Source: Litorivivens sp041624475
GTDB lineage: Bacteria > Pseudomonadota > Gammaproteobacteria > Pseudomonadales > Spongiibacteraceae
DNA length: 64,000 bases
Reading direction: 5' to 3'
NCBI RefSeq assembly: GCF_041624475.1
Contig: NZ_JBFJUX010000004.1
Span: forward strand, 1 to 64,000
Below, one piece after another: positions 44,317 through 53,490 of the stretch (the first letter of the stretch is position 1; every line of letters starts with the position of its first letter). A program made the position numbers and the translations under genes. The notes below the pieces were generated by a model that was given only the letters and a program-made list of their open reading frames with translations, did not search any database and was not told the origin of the DNA.

Positions 44317-45033
44317 TTAGAAGCTGTATACCAATGTTACGGTGGTTTGCTTGTCAGCGTGGACCTTGTTGGCCGGTACATCCGAGGTGTATTGCACGAG
44401 GTAGGCTATCTTCAGGCCGACACCGCCTGCGACCGTGGTCTTGATTGAGGTGGTGGATTTGGACACGGTATTTTCTTCACCGTGATCTACCGCCAGCTTC
44501 TGTTCGAAGGTTGCTGTCGGTGACAGCTCCCAGCGGAAGTTGGAAGCCATGCGCAGGATCGCGTCTTCTTCGACATCATCTCCGGCGTTATCAAGCAGCT
44601 CGGCGCGACGGTAACCGGGGCCGATCTCGGCGTCCCACAGCATGGTGTCGTTTTCAATGATGCGGCGACCGTAACCAAAGGCGATGGTGGCGCGGTACTT
44701 ATAACCGCTGAAGCGGTCGTCTTCCCAGGACACGTAGTTGAACAGGTAGTTGTGCGGGCTGAAGGTATAGGACAGCCGGTTGGCTACGAAATAGCGCTCG
44801 GCCGAGCGCACGCCTGCACTCTCGGTGTTGAGGGTCTGGAATTCCGAGTTGTTTTTCCAGGCGTCTTTTTCCCAGATTAACGTTGCATTGGCGGATACGC
44901 TTTTGGCGTCGGTGTTGCCTTCACTGGCGACGAACCCCAGCTCTGCATCGCCGCTCCAGGGCGAGGAACCTTCCTGGGCTATGGTGGGGGCGCAGAAACA
45001 GGAAAGCAGCGCCAACAGGGTCAAGCGGGTCAT
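44317..45033 (-). CDS. DUF481 outer-membrane protein, YdiY-like
   Basis: This 238-residue protein has a signal peptide (MTRLTLLALLSCFCAPTIA) and then a small beta-barrel pattern typical of DUF481: WSGDAELGFVASEGNTDAKS at the start, many alternating strands, and an aromatic C-terminal TVTLVYSF suitable for outer-membrane insertion. The family is called salt-stress-induced in some hosts; its role is not known. GGAGACACC precedes the ATG. Confidence 0.85.
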   Translation of the reverse strand: MTRLTLLALLSCFCAPTIAQEGSSPWSGDAELGFVASEGNTDAKSVSANATLIWEKDAWKNNSEFQTLNTESAGVRSAERYFVANRLSYTFSPHNYLFNYVSWEDDRFSGYKYRATIAFGYGRRIIENDTMLWDAEIGPGYRRAELLDNAGDDVEEDAILRMASNFRWELSPTATFEQKLAVDHGEENTVSKSTTSIKTTVAGGVGLKIAYLVQYTSDVPANKVHADKQTTVTLVYSF

Positions 45034-45129
45034 GGTGTCTCCAAAATGGTGTTCATCATTGTAATCGGGTGCGGCTGGCAGACTTGCGCAGCGCGCGAAG
45101 CCTACCAGAAATCAGACGGCCTCGCAGCT

Positions 45130-45945
45130 TCAGGCGTCTTTGGGGAAGTGCACATCCATCTGCGGGAAGGGCACGCTCATGTCGGCTTCGTCCAGCGCGA
45201 TCTTGATGGCTTCCAGCAGGGCGTCGTGGGTGCCCCAGTAGTCAGCGGCATTGACCCAGGGACGCACCACCAGGTTGACCGAAGAATCGGCGAGCTGGCG
45301 CACGGCGATCAGCGGCGCCGGTTCCGGCAAAATGCGATCTTCCTTTTCCAGAATCGATTTGATCAGGGCTTTGGCCGCCGGAATGTCGGCGCTGTAGGGG
45401 ATGCCGATGGTGAGGTCGACGCGCCGGGTGGGCATGGCATTGTAGTTGGTAATGGGATTGGACATGACGCGCGAATTGGGAATCATGATGCGCTTGTTGT
45501 CCGGGGTCATCAGCATGGTGGAAAACAGGCTGATGGATTCGACGGTCCCGGCCGTGCCGCCTGCTTCTACATAGTCTCCGACCCGGCAGGGGCGAAAGGC
45601 GATCAGCAGCACACCGGCGGCAAAGTTGGACAGCGAGCCCTGCAGCGCCAAACCCACGGCGAGGCCGGCGGCGCCGAGCGCGGCGAGGATCGAGGTGGTC
45701 TGGATGCCGGCGTGACCAAGCGCGGGGATCAGGGCAACCGCGAGCAGGGTGCCAAACAGCAGTTTGCCGACAAAGTTGCTCACCGTTGGGTCAATATTGC
45801 GGGCATTCAGTGTACGTACCAGCAGGCCACTGACGATCTTTGCCACCCAGTAGCCGACGATCAGTATGCCGATCGCGGTCAGCAGGCGCGGGCCGAATTC
45901 CATAAGAAATTCCATGGCCTGTTGAATAAGCGCGTTTGTGTCCAT
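45130..45945 (-). CDS. mscS: small-conductance mechanosensitive channel
   Basis: This 271-residue protein has three N-terminal helices. The third has the pore-lining Gly/Ala pattern (ALGAAGLAVGLALQGSLSNFAAG, quoted in part), then the beta domain with GDYVEAGGTAGTVE and IPNSRVMSNPITNY. It opens on membrane tension to release solutes during osmotic downshock. The start at 45945 is chosen because AGGGGACTGC precedes it and it gives normal MscS length. An upstream in-frame ATG would add 40 unrelated residues. Confidence 0.92.
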   Translation of the reverse strand: MDTNALIQQAMEFLMEFGPRLLTAIGILIVGYWVAKIVSGLLVRTLNARNIDPTVSNFVGKLLFGTLLAVALIPALGHAGIQTTSILAALGAAGLAVGLALQGSLSNFAAGVLLIAFRPCRVGDYVEAGGTAGTVESISLFSTMLMTPDNKRIMIPNSRVMSNPITNYNAMPTRRVDLTIGIPYSADIPAAKALIKSILEKEDRILPEPAPLIAVRQLADSSVNLVVRPWVNAADYWGTHDALLEAIKIALDEADMSVPFPQMDVHFPKDA

Positions 45946-46129
45946 GCAGTCCCCTTTAAAATCGAATATGCTTTTCACGCGTGGCAGGCGTTGTTTTTGT
46001 CGCCTGTTGCTCGGTATAACGGTAGAGCTATTGTATAGAGTGCCGAGTTCGACCGCCTGCCACAAGGGGCCACTACGGTGCTAACGCTCATCTGGATGAT
46101 TATTTCACCTGAAAAAGGGAACTCTGTTT

Positions 46130-47902
46130 ATGCGCGTGTTCGCATTACTGGCGCTCTGCGCAGGCTCGGCGTTGGCCCTGGGCTCACCTTCTCATCAATC
46201 TGCTGGCTATGCGGCAAGCAGTTGGGCCGGGCCGCACGGCGATGGCCGCAACTCGGCTCACGCGCCATTGCTGGTCACTACCCATCTGCAGCCCCAGTGG
46301 CTCGCGCTGAAGGGTGCGGCGTCCTGGGCGGCGCCGACCATCGCTGAGGATGGCACCCTCTATGTGACCAGCGGACGGGGCAAGGGCTTTTCCCACCTGC
46401 ATGCACTGAGTCGCTCCGGTGAACTGCAGTGGGAATCTCCAGCTGCGCAGTCGCCGGATGCACTCGATGCCGAGGCTGTATTCAGTGCGCCGGTGATCGA
46501 TGCCGAGGGTCACGTTTATGTGAGTGACAGCAATCAATTCTGGTCCTATACCGGCGATGGCAAGCTGCGCTGGATGGTGCGGCTGACGGATTACGGCATC
46601 AAACAGCCGCTGATCAGTAGCGTTATTCAAGGCGCCTATGTGGGCGGCGTGTCGGCCGAGGGTGTCGTGATCCTGTTTGAGCGGGCCAGTGGTGCGCTGG
46701 CATTCGCGCCTCTGCAATTGCCTGTGGCTGAGGTCAAGCCGGGGCGCCTGTTCCCCGAAGGCCTGTGGGGGAATGGCCTGCTGGAAGAGGCTGTCCGCCA
46801 GAAAGGCTGGGATCTGCTGCGTGGTCAGGGTTATCCCGTTGCCAACACCCCGGCGATTCATCCCCATCAACCGAGACTTTATGTGGCCGCAGGTGGTCTT
46901 GATGAGGACGGTACGCTCTTTGCCATCGATATCACCGCCGGCGGCTTGCAGGTAGGGTTTGCCGCCACGCTGCCGGTGCACAGTGGCAGCAGTCCGGCGC
47001 TGTCGGTGGATGGCAGCCGGGTTTACGTGTCAGGTCGCGATGGTGTGCTCTACGCGCTGGACAGCAACAGCGGCGGGCGACTCTGGCGGCATGAAACCGG
47101 CAGCCAGGGGGCCGCGCCCTCGGTGGGAGCGGACGACACGGTGTATGTGGCGGGTGGTGACCAATTGATAGCCATCGACGGACGCAACGGCCAGGTTCTG
47201 TGGCGCAACAATTACCGGGAGTGGGCGCGCGCCCACCAGCCGCGGCTCTGGCCGCGCTTTGGCTTGATTGGTAGTCGCGGCAAACCGGACGCCTACCTGG
47301 ACTCAGGAGTGACCGTCAGCAACGGTCTGCTTTGGGCGACCTTGCTGGTCGGCTATGAGATCAACTTTCTGGTGCGGGAATTCGTACATCCGGCGCAGAC
47401 TTACCTGGTCGCCCTCGACCCGTCAGATGGCACGGTGTTGGAAGCGTGGCGGGTTCCGGATACCAGCGGAGGTGTTGTCAGTGTCAGCCCGACCGGCGAT
47501 GTTTATATGAACCTTCTGTCGCAGAGAGCATCCCTTGCCTACAGCGGCGGCTACCAGTGGCTGCTGCCAAAATCGGCGCGTCGTCCCAAACCGCGCGGCG
47601 GCATTTACGCCCTGTCGCCAGTGAGCTGGAGTGAGCAGTTGACGGCTGGTATTCAATGGCTGGCCACCCTGGCCGGCAATCGCAATGCGCTGTTTCTGGA
47701 CGGTATCGACAGCCAGTTGTGGTCCAGCCGCAAGGTGCTAAAGCTTGCCGTGAAGCGTAAAGAACTGGATGAGAGTCTGGGGCGGCACGTGGATTCTCTG
47801 CTGCAAAGATCCGCCGCGGCCCTGACCCGCTGTCGCGCCGACAGTGGTGACTGCGAGGAGCTTTACAGCACCATCGAAAGCATGGCCCGGGCTCTACTGT
47901 AG
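46130..47902 (+). CDS. exported PQQ-type beta-propeller protein
   Basis: This 590-residue protein has a signal peptide (MRVFALLALCAGSALA), then repeated propeller blades: GTLYVTSGRGKGFSHLHAL, GHVYVSDSNQFWSYTGDGKLRW, SRVYVSGRDGVLYALDSNSG, DTVYVAGGDQLIAIDGRNG. These resemble PQQ-enzyme or BamB-like repeats, but no PQQ-dehydrogenase catalytic signature is seen. The C-terminal 120 residues are helical and contain a Cys pair (TRCRADSGDCEE). The role is unknown. It is followed 21 bases later by an AraC regulator. Confidence 0.8.
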   Translation: MRVFALLALCAGSALALGSPSHQSAGYAASSWAGPHGDGRNSAHAPLLVTTHLQPQWLALKGAASWAAPTIAEDGTLYVTSGRGKGFSHLHALSRSGELQWESPAAQSPDALDAEAVFSAPVIDAEGHVYVSDSNQFWSYTGDGKLRWMVRLTDYGIKQPLISSVIQGAYVGGVSAEGVVILFERASGALAFAPLQLPVAEVKPGRLFPEGLWGNGLLEEAVRQKGWDLLRGQGYPVANTPAIHPHQPRLYVAAGGLDEDGTLFAIDITAGGLQVGFAATLPVHSGSSPALSVDGSRVYVSGRDGVLYALDSNSGGRLWRHETGSQGAAPSVGADDTVYVAGGDQLIAIDGRNGQVLWRNNYREWARAHQPRLWPRFGLIGSRGKPDAYLDSGVTVSNGLLWATLLVGYEINFLVREFVHPAQTYLVALDPSDGTVLEAWRVPDTSGGVVSVSPTGDVYMNLLSQRASLAYSGGYQWLLPKSARRPKPRGGIYALSPVSWSEQLTAGIQWLATLAGNRNALFLDGIDSQLWSSRKVLKLAVKRKELDESLGRHVDSLLQRSAAALTRCRADSGDCEELYSTIESMARALL

Positions 47903-47923
47903 TGTTCCCCGTCACCACGTATA

Positions 47924-48985
47924 ATGCCACTCATGACTGCTGAACAATCAGACAATGCATTGGCTGGCGAGCGGGTTGCGGCGTCTTTCGTCAAGGCCGT
48001 ACTGGTTCAGGCCCGCCACTTTGGCTGCGATGCCGCGCCGCTGATTTCAGCGGCCGGTCTCAGCGATAACCCGCTGGAAACCGAGTTGTCGGAACCGGTG
48101 ACGGTAGAGCAGTACAGCCGACTTTGCCTGGCGCTGTTCCGTTCCATTGGCGATGAATCCGGCGGTTTCCTGCCTGGTGTCAACACGCCCCTCGGCGGCA
48201 CCCGTATGTTGGCCTACAGCATGATTGGTTGTCGCAACCTGGAACAGGCCCTGCTCCGAGCCATGGACTTCAACGCAACCTGCCGCGAGCGTGGCAGAGA
48301 GAAGGCGGAACACGAACTGCAGCACAATGCCGCCCGCAAAACCGCGCGCCTGAGTTACCTGTCCGGGGTCGATGTGCAGCCGGGTATGCAGGTGAGCGTG
48401 CTCTATAGTCTGGCGATCTGGGTTCGGTTTTGCGCCTGGCTGATCGATCAGCCGATTGAATTGCTGCAGGCCGGCTGTGCGGATGAAGAACCTAGCCGTC
48501 GCCGCGGGCTCGATCATTTCTTTCATTGCCCGGTTCACTTCGGGGAGTCCAGCAACTGGGTGGAGTTTTCCGATTCGGTGCTGCGTGCGCCGATAGCCCG
48601 CAGCGAATCGGATCTGGAGCGTTTCCTCAAGCTGGCGCCCTACCATGTGGTGATCAAACCCATGGTGTCTGATGGCGGAATCGCCTCGCGGATCAAGCAA
48701 TTGCTGGGCGACGATTTTCAGTGCGAACTGCCGACCTTTGACGAGCTGGCGAGTCAGTTGAACATGTCCGAGCGCACCCTGCGGCGACGACTCGACCGGG
48801 AGGGGACCTCCTACCAGCGGATCAAGGATCAGCTGCGCCGGGAGGCGGCCATCAGCTTTCTGCGCAATCCGGAGCTGACCGTTAGCGACGTCGCCGAGTT
48901 GCTGGGTTTTTCCGACCCCAGTGCCTTTCATCGCTCCTTTAAACGATGGACCGGGCGATCGCCGGGAGATTACCGACTGTCGTGA
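47924..48985 (+). CDS. AraC-family regulator with AraC-type N-terminal sensor domain
   Basis: The protein has 353 residues. Residues about 20-205 match the arabinose-binding-domain-like sensor found in OruR-type regulators. A C-terminal double HTH follows with FDELASQLNMSERTLRRRLD and VSDVAELLGFSDPSAFHRSF. No Shine-Dalgarno sequence precedes either ATG (47924 or 47933). A TATAAT at 47920-47925 overlaps the first, so the second start on a nearly leaderless message is possible. Confidence 0.88.
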   Translation: MPLMTAEQSDNALAGERVAASFVKAVLVQARHFGCDAAPLISAAGLSDNPLETELSEPVTVEQYSRLCLALFRSIGDESGGFLPGVNTPLGGTRMLAYSMIGCRNLEQALLRAMDFNATCRERGREKAEHELQHNAARKTARLSYLSGVDVQPGMQVSVLYSLAIWVRFCAWLIDQPIELLQAGCADEEPSRRRGLDHFFHCPVHFGESSNWVEFSDSVLRAPIARSESDLERFLKLAPYHVVIKPMVSDGGIASRIKQLLGDDFQCELPTFDELASQLNMSERTLRRRLDREGTSYQRIKDQLRREAAISFLRNPELTVSDVAELLGFSDPSAFHRSFKRWTGRSPGDYRLS

Positions 48986-49068
48986 TTTACGGCCCCGGAG
49001 TTGCTATGCTGCCGGGGATTGCGCCTCTGAACGATGTGTAGCGGTGGCGTATTTTTGGAGTAAGACTG

Positions 49069-49338
49069 ATGGATAAGCGAAGAAGTATTCAAGAACAGCT
49101 GGAAGACCTGCAGCAACAGATTGATGATCTGGAAGTGGGTCACAGCCAGAAAGCCAATCTGATGGGGCTGGTGGAAGATATTGAGTTGGAGTTGAGCACT
49201 GGCTCCAGTGTCGATGCGGAACAGGCCGGGCTCCTCAACCGTCTGGAAGACATGGTGTCACAGTTTGAAACCGAGCATCCGACCATGGCTGGCATTCTCA
49301 ACGATATCATGGTCAAACTGGCCAGCATTGGCGTCTGA
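49069..49338 (+). CDS. DUF4404 family small coiled-coil protein
   Basis: This 89-residue, mostly helical protein has a heptad-rich N-terminus (IQEQLEDLQQQIDDLE) and the C-terminal FETEHPTMAGILNDIMVKLA that I recognise as typical of DUF4404. There is no membrane segment. Fifteen bases separate it from the macro-domain gene. Function unknown. Confidence 0.8.
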   Translation: MDKRRSIQEQLEDLQQQIDDLEVGHSQKANLMGLVEDIELELSTGSSVDAEQAGLLNRLEDMVSQFETEHPTMAGILNDIMVKLASIGV

Positions 49339-49352
49339 CCCCCTCCTGTTTT

Positions 49353-49859
49353 ATGGCCCATCTTGATGTTGTGGTAGCGGACATCACCACCCTGGCGGTG
49401 GACGCTATCGTCAATGCGGCCAACAACTCCCTGCTTGGTGGCGGCGGTGTCGATGGTGCCATTCACCGGGCCGCTGGCCCTGAGTTGCTTGAAGCCTGCC
49501 GACCGCTTGGTGGCTGCGACACCGGCAAGGCCAAAATAACCCCCGGCTTTAATCTGCCTGCGCGCTATGTGATACACACGGTGGGACCGGTATGGCAGGG
49601 CGGTGATGACGGCGAACCGCAATTGCTGGCCAGCTGCTATCGCGAAAGTCTGCTGCTGGCTGAGGCTCACGCTTGCGCATCGGTGGCCTTTCCGGCGATC
49701 AGCTGCGGGGTGTACGGCTATCCCCTGGAGGCGGCCGTTGCGGTCGCCGTGGCCAGTGTGCGCGAGCAACTGCCGCAATGCCTTTCAATTGAGCGGGTGA
49801 GCTTTGTCTGTTTTGATGAAAAGGTGGCGCGCTGCTATGAAGCAGCACTGGGCGCCTGA
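49353..49859 (+). CDS. macro-domain protein, O-acetyl-ADP-ribose deacetylase type
   Basis: This 168-residue macro domain has VVVADITTLAVDAIVNAANN, the ligand loop SLLGGGGVDGAIHRAAG, and FPAISCGVYGYP, the YmdB/MacroD pattern. It would remove acetyl or ADP-ribose groups from small molecules or proteins. No strong ribosome-binding site is visible; it may be translated from the upstream DUF4404 transcript. Confidence 0.9.
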   Translation: MAHLDVVVADITTLAVDAIVNAANNSLLGGGGVDGAIHRAAGPELLEACRPLGGCDTGKAKITPGFNLPARYVIHTVGPVWQGGDDGEPQLLASCYRESLLLAEAHACASVAFPAISCGVYGYPLEAAVAVAVASVREQLPQCLSIERVSFVCFDEKVARCYEAALGA

Positions 49860-49876
49860 GCGCCCAGGCTTTGTAA

Positions 49877-51022
49877 TCAGCTGGAAATCTGGAAGGTAAA
49901 GGGCAGGGTAAATTCGATTTGCGCGCCGTCGATGCCTGAGGGGAGTTCCGGGAAGGGCGCAGTTTTTTCTACTGCCGAGATCGCTGCGTCATCCAGTGAA
50001 GAGTAACCAGAGCTCTGAATAACCTTGGAGGACAACAGCGAGCCTTTGCGGTCTATGATGACTTCCAGCAACACGGTGCCCTGCTGGTTCAACTTGAGTG
50101 CCCGTTTTGGATAACGCACGTGCTGGTAACTGGCGCGGACCATGGTGGTGCTGTACTCGTTAATCAGCTCCTTGGCGCGGGCGGCGGCCTTGGCCTTGGC
50201 TTCTGCTTCAGCCAGCGCGCGGGCAATGGCTTCTTTGCGGGCTTTTTCGGCCTCCAACTTGGCCAGGCGGGCTTTCTCGGCTTCAGCTTCCGCAGCTTCG
50301 CGACGGGCCTTTTCTGCAGCCAGACGTTCGGCCTCGGAAGGCTCGCTACTGGTGGCTGGGGTGGCTGGCTTGCTCTCGGGTTTTGGTTTCGCTGCCGGTG
50401 AGCGGCCTTTGCCCCAGCTCTTGGTCTCGGCGATACGGGTCTGAGTGGGGCCGGTGATTTCAAAGGTGGTCATCAGGCTGCTGCCGCGATCGCCGCCGGG
50501 CAGTGACAGAATGTCCTGTTTAAAGCCGGAAGACGGCGGTCGGGCGCCAATCCAGCAGGATAGCAGCAGATTGAAAAATTCCGGGTCAGAGCTTTTCAGC
50601 AGAGTCGTGCCGTTGAGCTTGATTTCTGTGCCCTCGTCCGGCAGCAGATCGATGGTGATGTGGTCACCCGCTTGCAGATCGTCTTTGAGCATGGTGGCAA
50701 AGGCGATGATATTGTCCTGCTGGGCTTTCTGAACGTCGGCGGGGTTGTTGATCAGAATGAGCTGGTTCCACTGCTGGGTAAAGCGGCGGTCGCTCCAGCT
50801 TTCTGTAATAACCCGCAGATCCATGCGTTTGGGGCCGGGCATAAAAAAGGCATCATCGGGCGTCGCGGCAGGCTGAGGCAGGTAGAGGCCACCGACATAA
50901 TAGTCAGTGCGGAGCTGTTGATAGATCGCCAGGCCACGCAATGACATGCCGTCAAGCTCGGTTTGGGCGTAGGAAATCTGCGTCGCAAAAGCTAGCAGAA
51001 TAGCTGCGATAAAACGGTTCAT
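49877..51022 (-). CDS. chalcone-isomerase-like domain fused to a TonB C-terminal domain
   Basis: The protein has 381 residues. A signal peptide (MNRFIAAILLAFATQISYAQ) leads into a chalcone isomerase-like domain (LRGLAIYQQLRTDYYVGGLYLP at the start; about 20-190). There follows a Lys/Glu/Ala-rich linker (about 205-285) able to form a long helix, and a TonB-type C-terminal domain (VRYPKRALKLNQQGTVLLEV, SSGYSSLDDAAISAV). TonB proteins normally have a membrane anchor; here a cleavable signal seems to release it. Start at 51022 is chosen for AAGAGG. No ExbB/ExbD genes are near. Confidence 0.75.
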   Translation of the reverse strand: MNRFIAAILLAFATQISYAQTELDGMSLRGLAIYQQLRTDYYVGGLYLPQPAATPDDAFFMPGPKRMDLRVITESWSDRRFTQQWNQLILINNPADVQKAQQDNIIAFATMLKDDLQAGDHITIDLLPDEGTEIKLNGTTLLKSSDPEFFNLLLSCWIGARPPSSGFKQDILSLPGGDRGSSLMTTFEITGPTQTRIAETKSWGKGRSPAAKPKPESKPATPATSSEPSEAERLAAEKARREAAEAEAEKARLAKLEAEKARKEAIARALAEAEAKAKAAARAKELINEYSTTMVRASYQHVRYPKRALKLNQQGTVLLEVIIDRKGSLLSSKVIQSSGYSSLDDAAISAVEKTAPFPELPSGIDGAQIEFTLPFTFQISS

Positions 51023-51076
51023 AGGCCTCTTAACATCCAGTGTCCGGGCAGAAATTATTGGAATTCTCTGGACCAC

Positions 51077-51311
51077 TTTTCACAGCACGAACGGCTAACG
51101 ATTGCACAAGGCTGTTGTTGTCGCGCTGATACCACCTGACACGTAACTTTATTATTGTTACCACTGTCCCTAATTTAACGATCTGGATTGAAAAGTCCAG
51201 TCATCAAGGTTATAGGAGTGTAACAGTGGTCTGCGCGATTGTGTAGATTGTTCACTGTTGCAGAGCGCTAAAAAAAACGCAAGTGGCTAATTTTCAAGCG
51301 TTTTAGCAAGG
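51077..51311. other. intergenic stretch with no supported feature
   Basis: These 235 bases lie upstream of the TonB-fusion gene and downstream of the acylphosphatase gene. No gene, obvious hairpin or repeat was found; a promoter for the leftward TonB-fusion gene is expected here but no convincing pair of elements was picked. Confidence 0.4.
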
Positions 51312-51581
51312 CTAACCGACTTCGAAGTCGCTTGTCGGCAGGGTGGTTGGCGTCGGCAGCGCTGCAGAGCGCTCTACTTGGGATAGTGCAGGGCCACGCA
51401 GAATATTGGCCCGGGCCTTCGCGATATTTTCGCTGTCGCCGACTAGCAGGATGTCGACACTACCGTTACTGCAGTTGCGCGCCCAACCGACAAGATTGTG
51501 CCGCAGGGCGACGCGGCGGGTAAAGGCGCGAAAGCCGACCCCCTGAACCCGGCCGAATACCGCAAAACGCAGTGCTTTCAC
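51312..51581 (-). CDS. acyP: acylphosphatase
   Basis: The 89 residues show RFAVFGRVQGVGFRAFTRRVA with the catalytic Arg, and GWARNCSNGSVDI with the catalytic Asn. It hydrolyses acyl phosphates. The start is GTG, overlapping the stop of the TlpA-like gene as GTGA with GGAG upstream, so it is translated with that gene. Confidence 0.9.
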   Translation of the reverse strand: MKALRFAVFGRVQGVGFRAFTRRVALRHNLVGWARNCSNGSVDILLVGDSENIAKARANILRGPALSQVERSAALPTPTTLPTSDFEVG

Positions 51582-52027
51582 TGGGCAGGCTCCTGAATGT
51601 GCTGCGTCAGCGCCGCTGCCGTCTGCGGCCCGAGCAGAATTTCTTTCAGCTTGCCGTCCGGGGCGATCACCAGGGTGGCCGGCAACGCGCTGGGGCGTGC
51701 AATGCCCAGTGCCGGATGTGGGTCGGCCAGCAAGACCGGGAAGCGGATGTCCAGCGCAGCCATATCCGCGGCGAGGACGTCGCCCTGCAGCCCATCGTAA
51801 TTGACCCCCAGCACCTGAACCCGATCGGCGTGTTCACTTGCGAAATGATTCAGTTCGGGTATCTCTTCGCGGCAGGGTGCGCACCACTTTGCCCAGTAGT
51901 TGATGATTACCCAGCGGCCACTGGCGGCTCCGGGTGTGAAGTGAACCTCCCTGTCGGTGGTGGCAATCTGATTCTGCTCACACGCCATCAATACCGTTGT
52001 GAGGAGGAGAATAGTGAGTGTGCGCAC
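51578..52027 (-). CDS. TlpA-like thioredoxin-fold lipoprotein
   Basis: This 149-residue protein has a lipoprotein signal (MRTLTILLLTTVLMAC) and a thioredoxin fold with INYWAKWCAPCREEIPEL, whose CAPC is the redox site, and the cis-Pro loop in SALPATLVIAPDG. It probably reduces or handles disulphides in the periplasm. The GTG at 52027 is chosen since AGAGG lies eight bases upstream and the signal is then normal; a GTG at 52084 would add 19 polar residues. It is divergent from arsC. Confidence 0.85.
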   Translation of the reverse strand: MRTLTILLLTTVLMACEQNQIATTDREVHFTPGAASGRWVIINYWAKWCAPCREEIPELNHFASEHADRVQVLGVNYDGLQGDVLAADMAALDIRFPVLLADPHPALGIARPSALPATLVIAPDGKLKEILLGPQTAAALTQHIQEPAQ

Positions 52028-52125
52028 AGTAATGGCCTCTGCGGGTGTCTGGAGCGCTGTGTATAATGCCTGCTTGTTTTTCACAGTCCAAGCGCTGTGA
52101 CTGAATCACTGCACACGAGGTTTTC

Positions 52126-52476
52126 ATGACGGTTACCATCTACCACAATCCGCGCTGTTCAAAGTCACGGCAAACGCTACAGCTGCTCCAGGAAAAGGGT
52201 GTTGAGCCAGAGCAGGTGCTGTATCTGGAGCAGCCTCCTTCGGCGAAGGAACTGCAAAGCCTGCTGGGCAAGCTGGGCATTTCCGCACGGGAGTTGCTGC
52301 GAACCGGAGAAGAGGCCTACAAAAGCCTGTCGCTTTCGGACAAGAGTCTGGCGGATGATGTGCTGATACAAGCCATGTGTGAGCACCCGAAATTGATCCA
52401 GCGCCCGATCGTGGTGAAAGGTGAGCGTGCCGTTCTGGGCCGCCCGCCGGAGAATGTGCTGGACCTGCTGGCATGA
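52126..52476 (+). CDS. arsC: ArsC-family arsenate reductase (glutaredoxin-linked type)
   Basis: The 116-residue protein has the catalytic Cys in YHNPRCSKSRQTLQLL and the RPIVVKGERAVLGRPPE region with its arginines. It reduces arsenate with glutathione/glutaredoxin, though many chromosomal members have unclear substrates. Its stop overlaps the wrbA start as ATGA. The order arsC-wrbA-DUF2069 is common in gammaproteobacteria. Confidence 0.9.
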   Translation: MTVTIYHNPRCSKSRQTLQLLQEKGVEPEQVLYLEQPPSAKELQSLLGKLGISARELLRTGEEAYKSLSLSDKSLADDVLIQAMCEHPKLIQRPIVVKGERAVLGRPPENVLDLLA

Positions 52477-53069
52477 CGCCCTACGTGCTGGTGCTTTATT
52501 ACAGTCGCTACGGTGCTTGCCGGGCGATGGCGACCCATGTTGCGCGCGGCGTAGAACAGGCGGGTCTGGAAGCGCGGGTGCGCACGGTGCCGCCGGTCTC
52601 GGCCGACTGCGAAGCCACGGCTCCGGCCATTCCCGATGAGGGGCATCTGTACGCCAGCCAGGACGACCTGCGCGACTGCGCCGGCCTGGTGCTGGGCAGC
52701 CCGACCCGCTTTGGCAATATGGCGGCGCCGATGAAGTATTTTCTCGATGCCAGCTCGGCCCTGTGGCTGAGCGGTGACCTGATCGGCAAACCGGCTGCGG
52801 TGTTTACTTCCAGCAACAGTCTGCACGGTGGTCAGGAATCGACCCTGCTGACCATGATGCTGCCCTTGCTGCATCACGGTATGTTGCTGCTGGGCCTGCC
52901 TTACAGTCACCCCGAGCTGTCATCGACCGCCACGGGCGGTACGCCCTATGGTGCATCACACGTCAGCGGTTCCAACAACCGGGCGCCGGATGAGACAGAA
53001 CTGCACTTGTGCCGGTCGCTGGGAGAGCGCGTGGCGAGTACTGCGAGGGCCTTGTCCGATGCGAAATAA
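52473..53069 (+). CDS. wrbA: NAD(P)H:quinone oxidoreductase, WrbA-like flavodoxin
   Basis: This 198-residue flavodoxin fold has an FMN phosphate loop at VLYYSRYGACRAMA (here GAC replaces GxT), LVLGSPTRFGNMAAPMK and FTSSNSLHGGQESTLL. It makes two-electron reductions of quinones. It overlaps arsC upstream and the DUF2069 gene downstream by 11 bases, forming a tight four-gene operon with sppA. Confidence 0.9.
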   Translation: MTPYVLVLYYSRYGACRAMATHVARGVEQAGLEARVRTVPPVSADCEATAPAIPDEGHLYASQDDLRDCAGLVLGSPTRFGNMAAPMKYFLDASSALWLSGDLIGKPAAVFTSSNSLHGGQESTLLTMMLPLLHHGMLLLGLPYSHPELSSTATGGTPYGASHVSGSNNRAPDETELHLCRSLGERVASTARALSDAK

Positions 53070-53490
53070 AAATGCCTCTGGCGTGAATTCGGCAACATTG
53101 CAGGGCAGAGCGGATCTGGCCTGGCGCCTGCTGCTGATCTGCGTTGCAATGGAGCTCGTTGTACTGACGTTCACCACTTGGTGGCTGCATCAGGAGGGGC
53201 GTCAGCCCAGCCTGACCATCTGGCTGGTGCGCATTGTGCCGCTGCTGGTGTTTGTGCCCGGCATGCTCAAGCGCAACCTGCGCAGTCTGGCCTGGTTGTG
53301 TTTTGTGGTGTTGATGTATTTCATGATTGCGGTGACGGAGGCCATGTCGCCGCTGCGCTTGTGGATCAACTACGTGGAAGTGGTTCTGTCGGTGGCGATA
53401 TTTCTCACCGCGATGATGACGATACGCTGGCAGGCCCAGGCTAAACGCCAGCAACTTGCGGAACAGGTAATTGGGGATACAGATGAGTGA
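53059..53490 (+). CDS. DUF2069 small inner-membrane protein
   Basis: This 143-residue protein has four predicted helices, for example WRLLLICVAMELVVLTFTTW and LAWLCFVVLMYFMIAVTEAM, the latter typical of DUF2069. The ATG at 53059 lies inside the end of wrbA; an earlier in-frame ATG would give an unrelated leader. It overlaps sppA by 8 bases. Function unknown. Confidence 0.85.
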   Translation: MRNKNASGVNSATLQGRADLAWRLLLICVAMELVVLTFTTWWLHQEGRQPSLTIWLVRIVPLLVFVPGMLKRNLRSLAWLCFVVLMYFMIAVTEAMSPLRLWINYVEVVLSVAIFLTAMMTIRWQAQAKRQQLAEQVIGDTDE

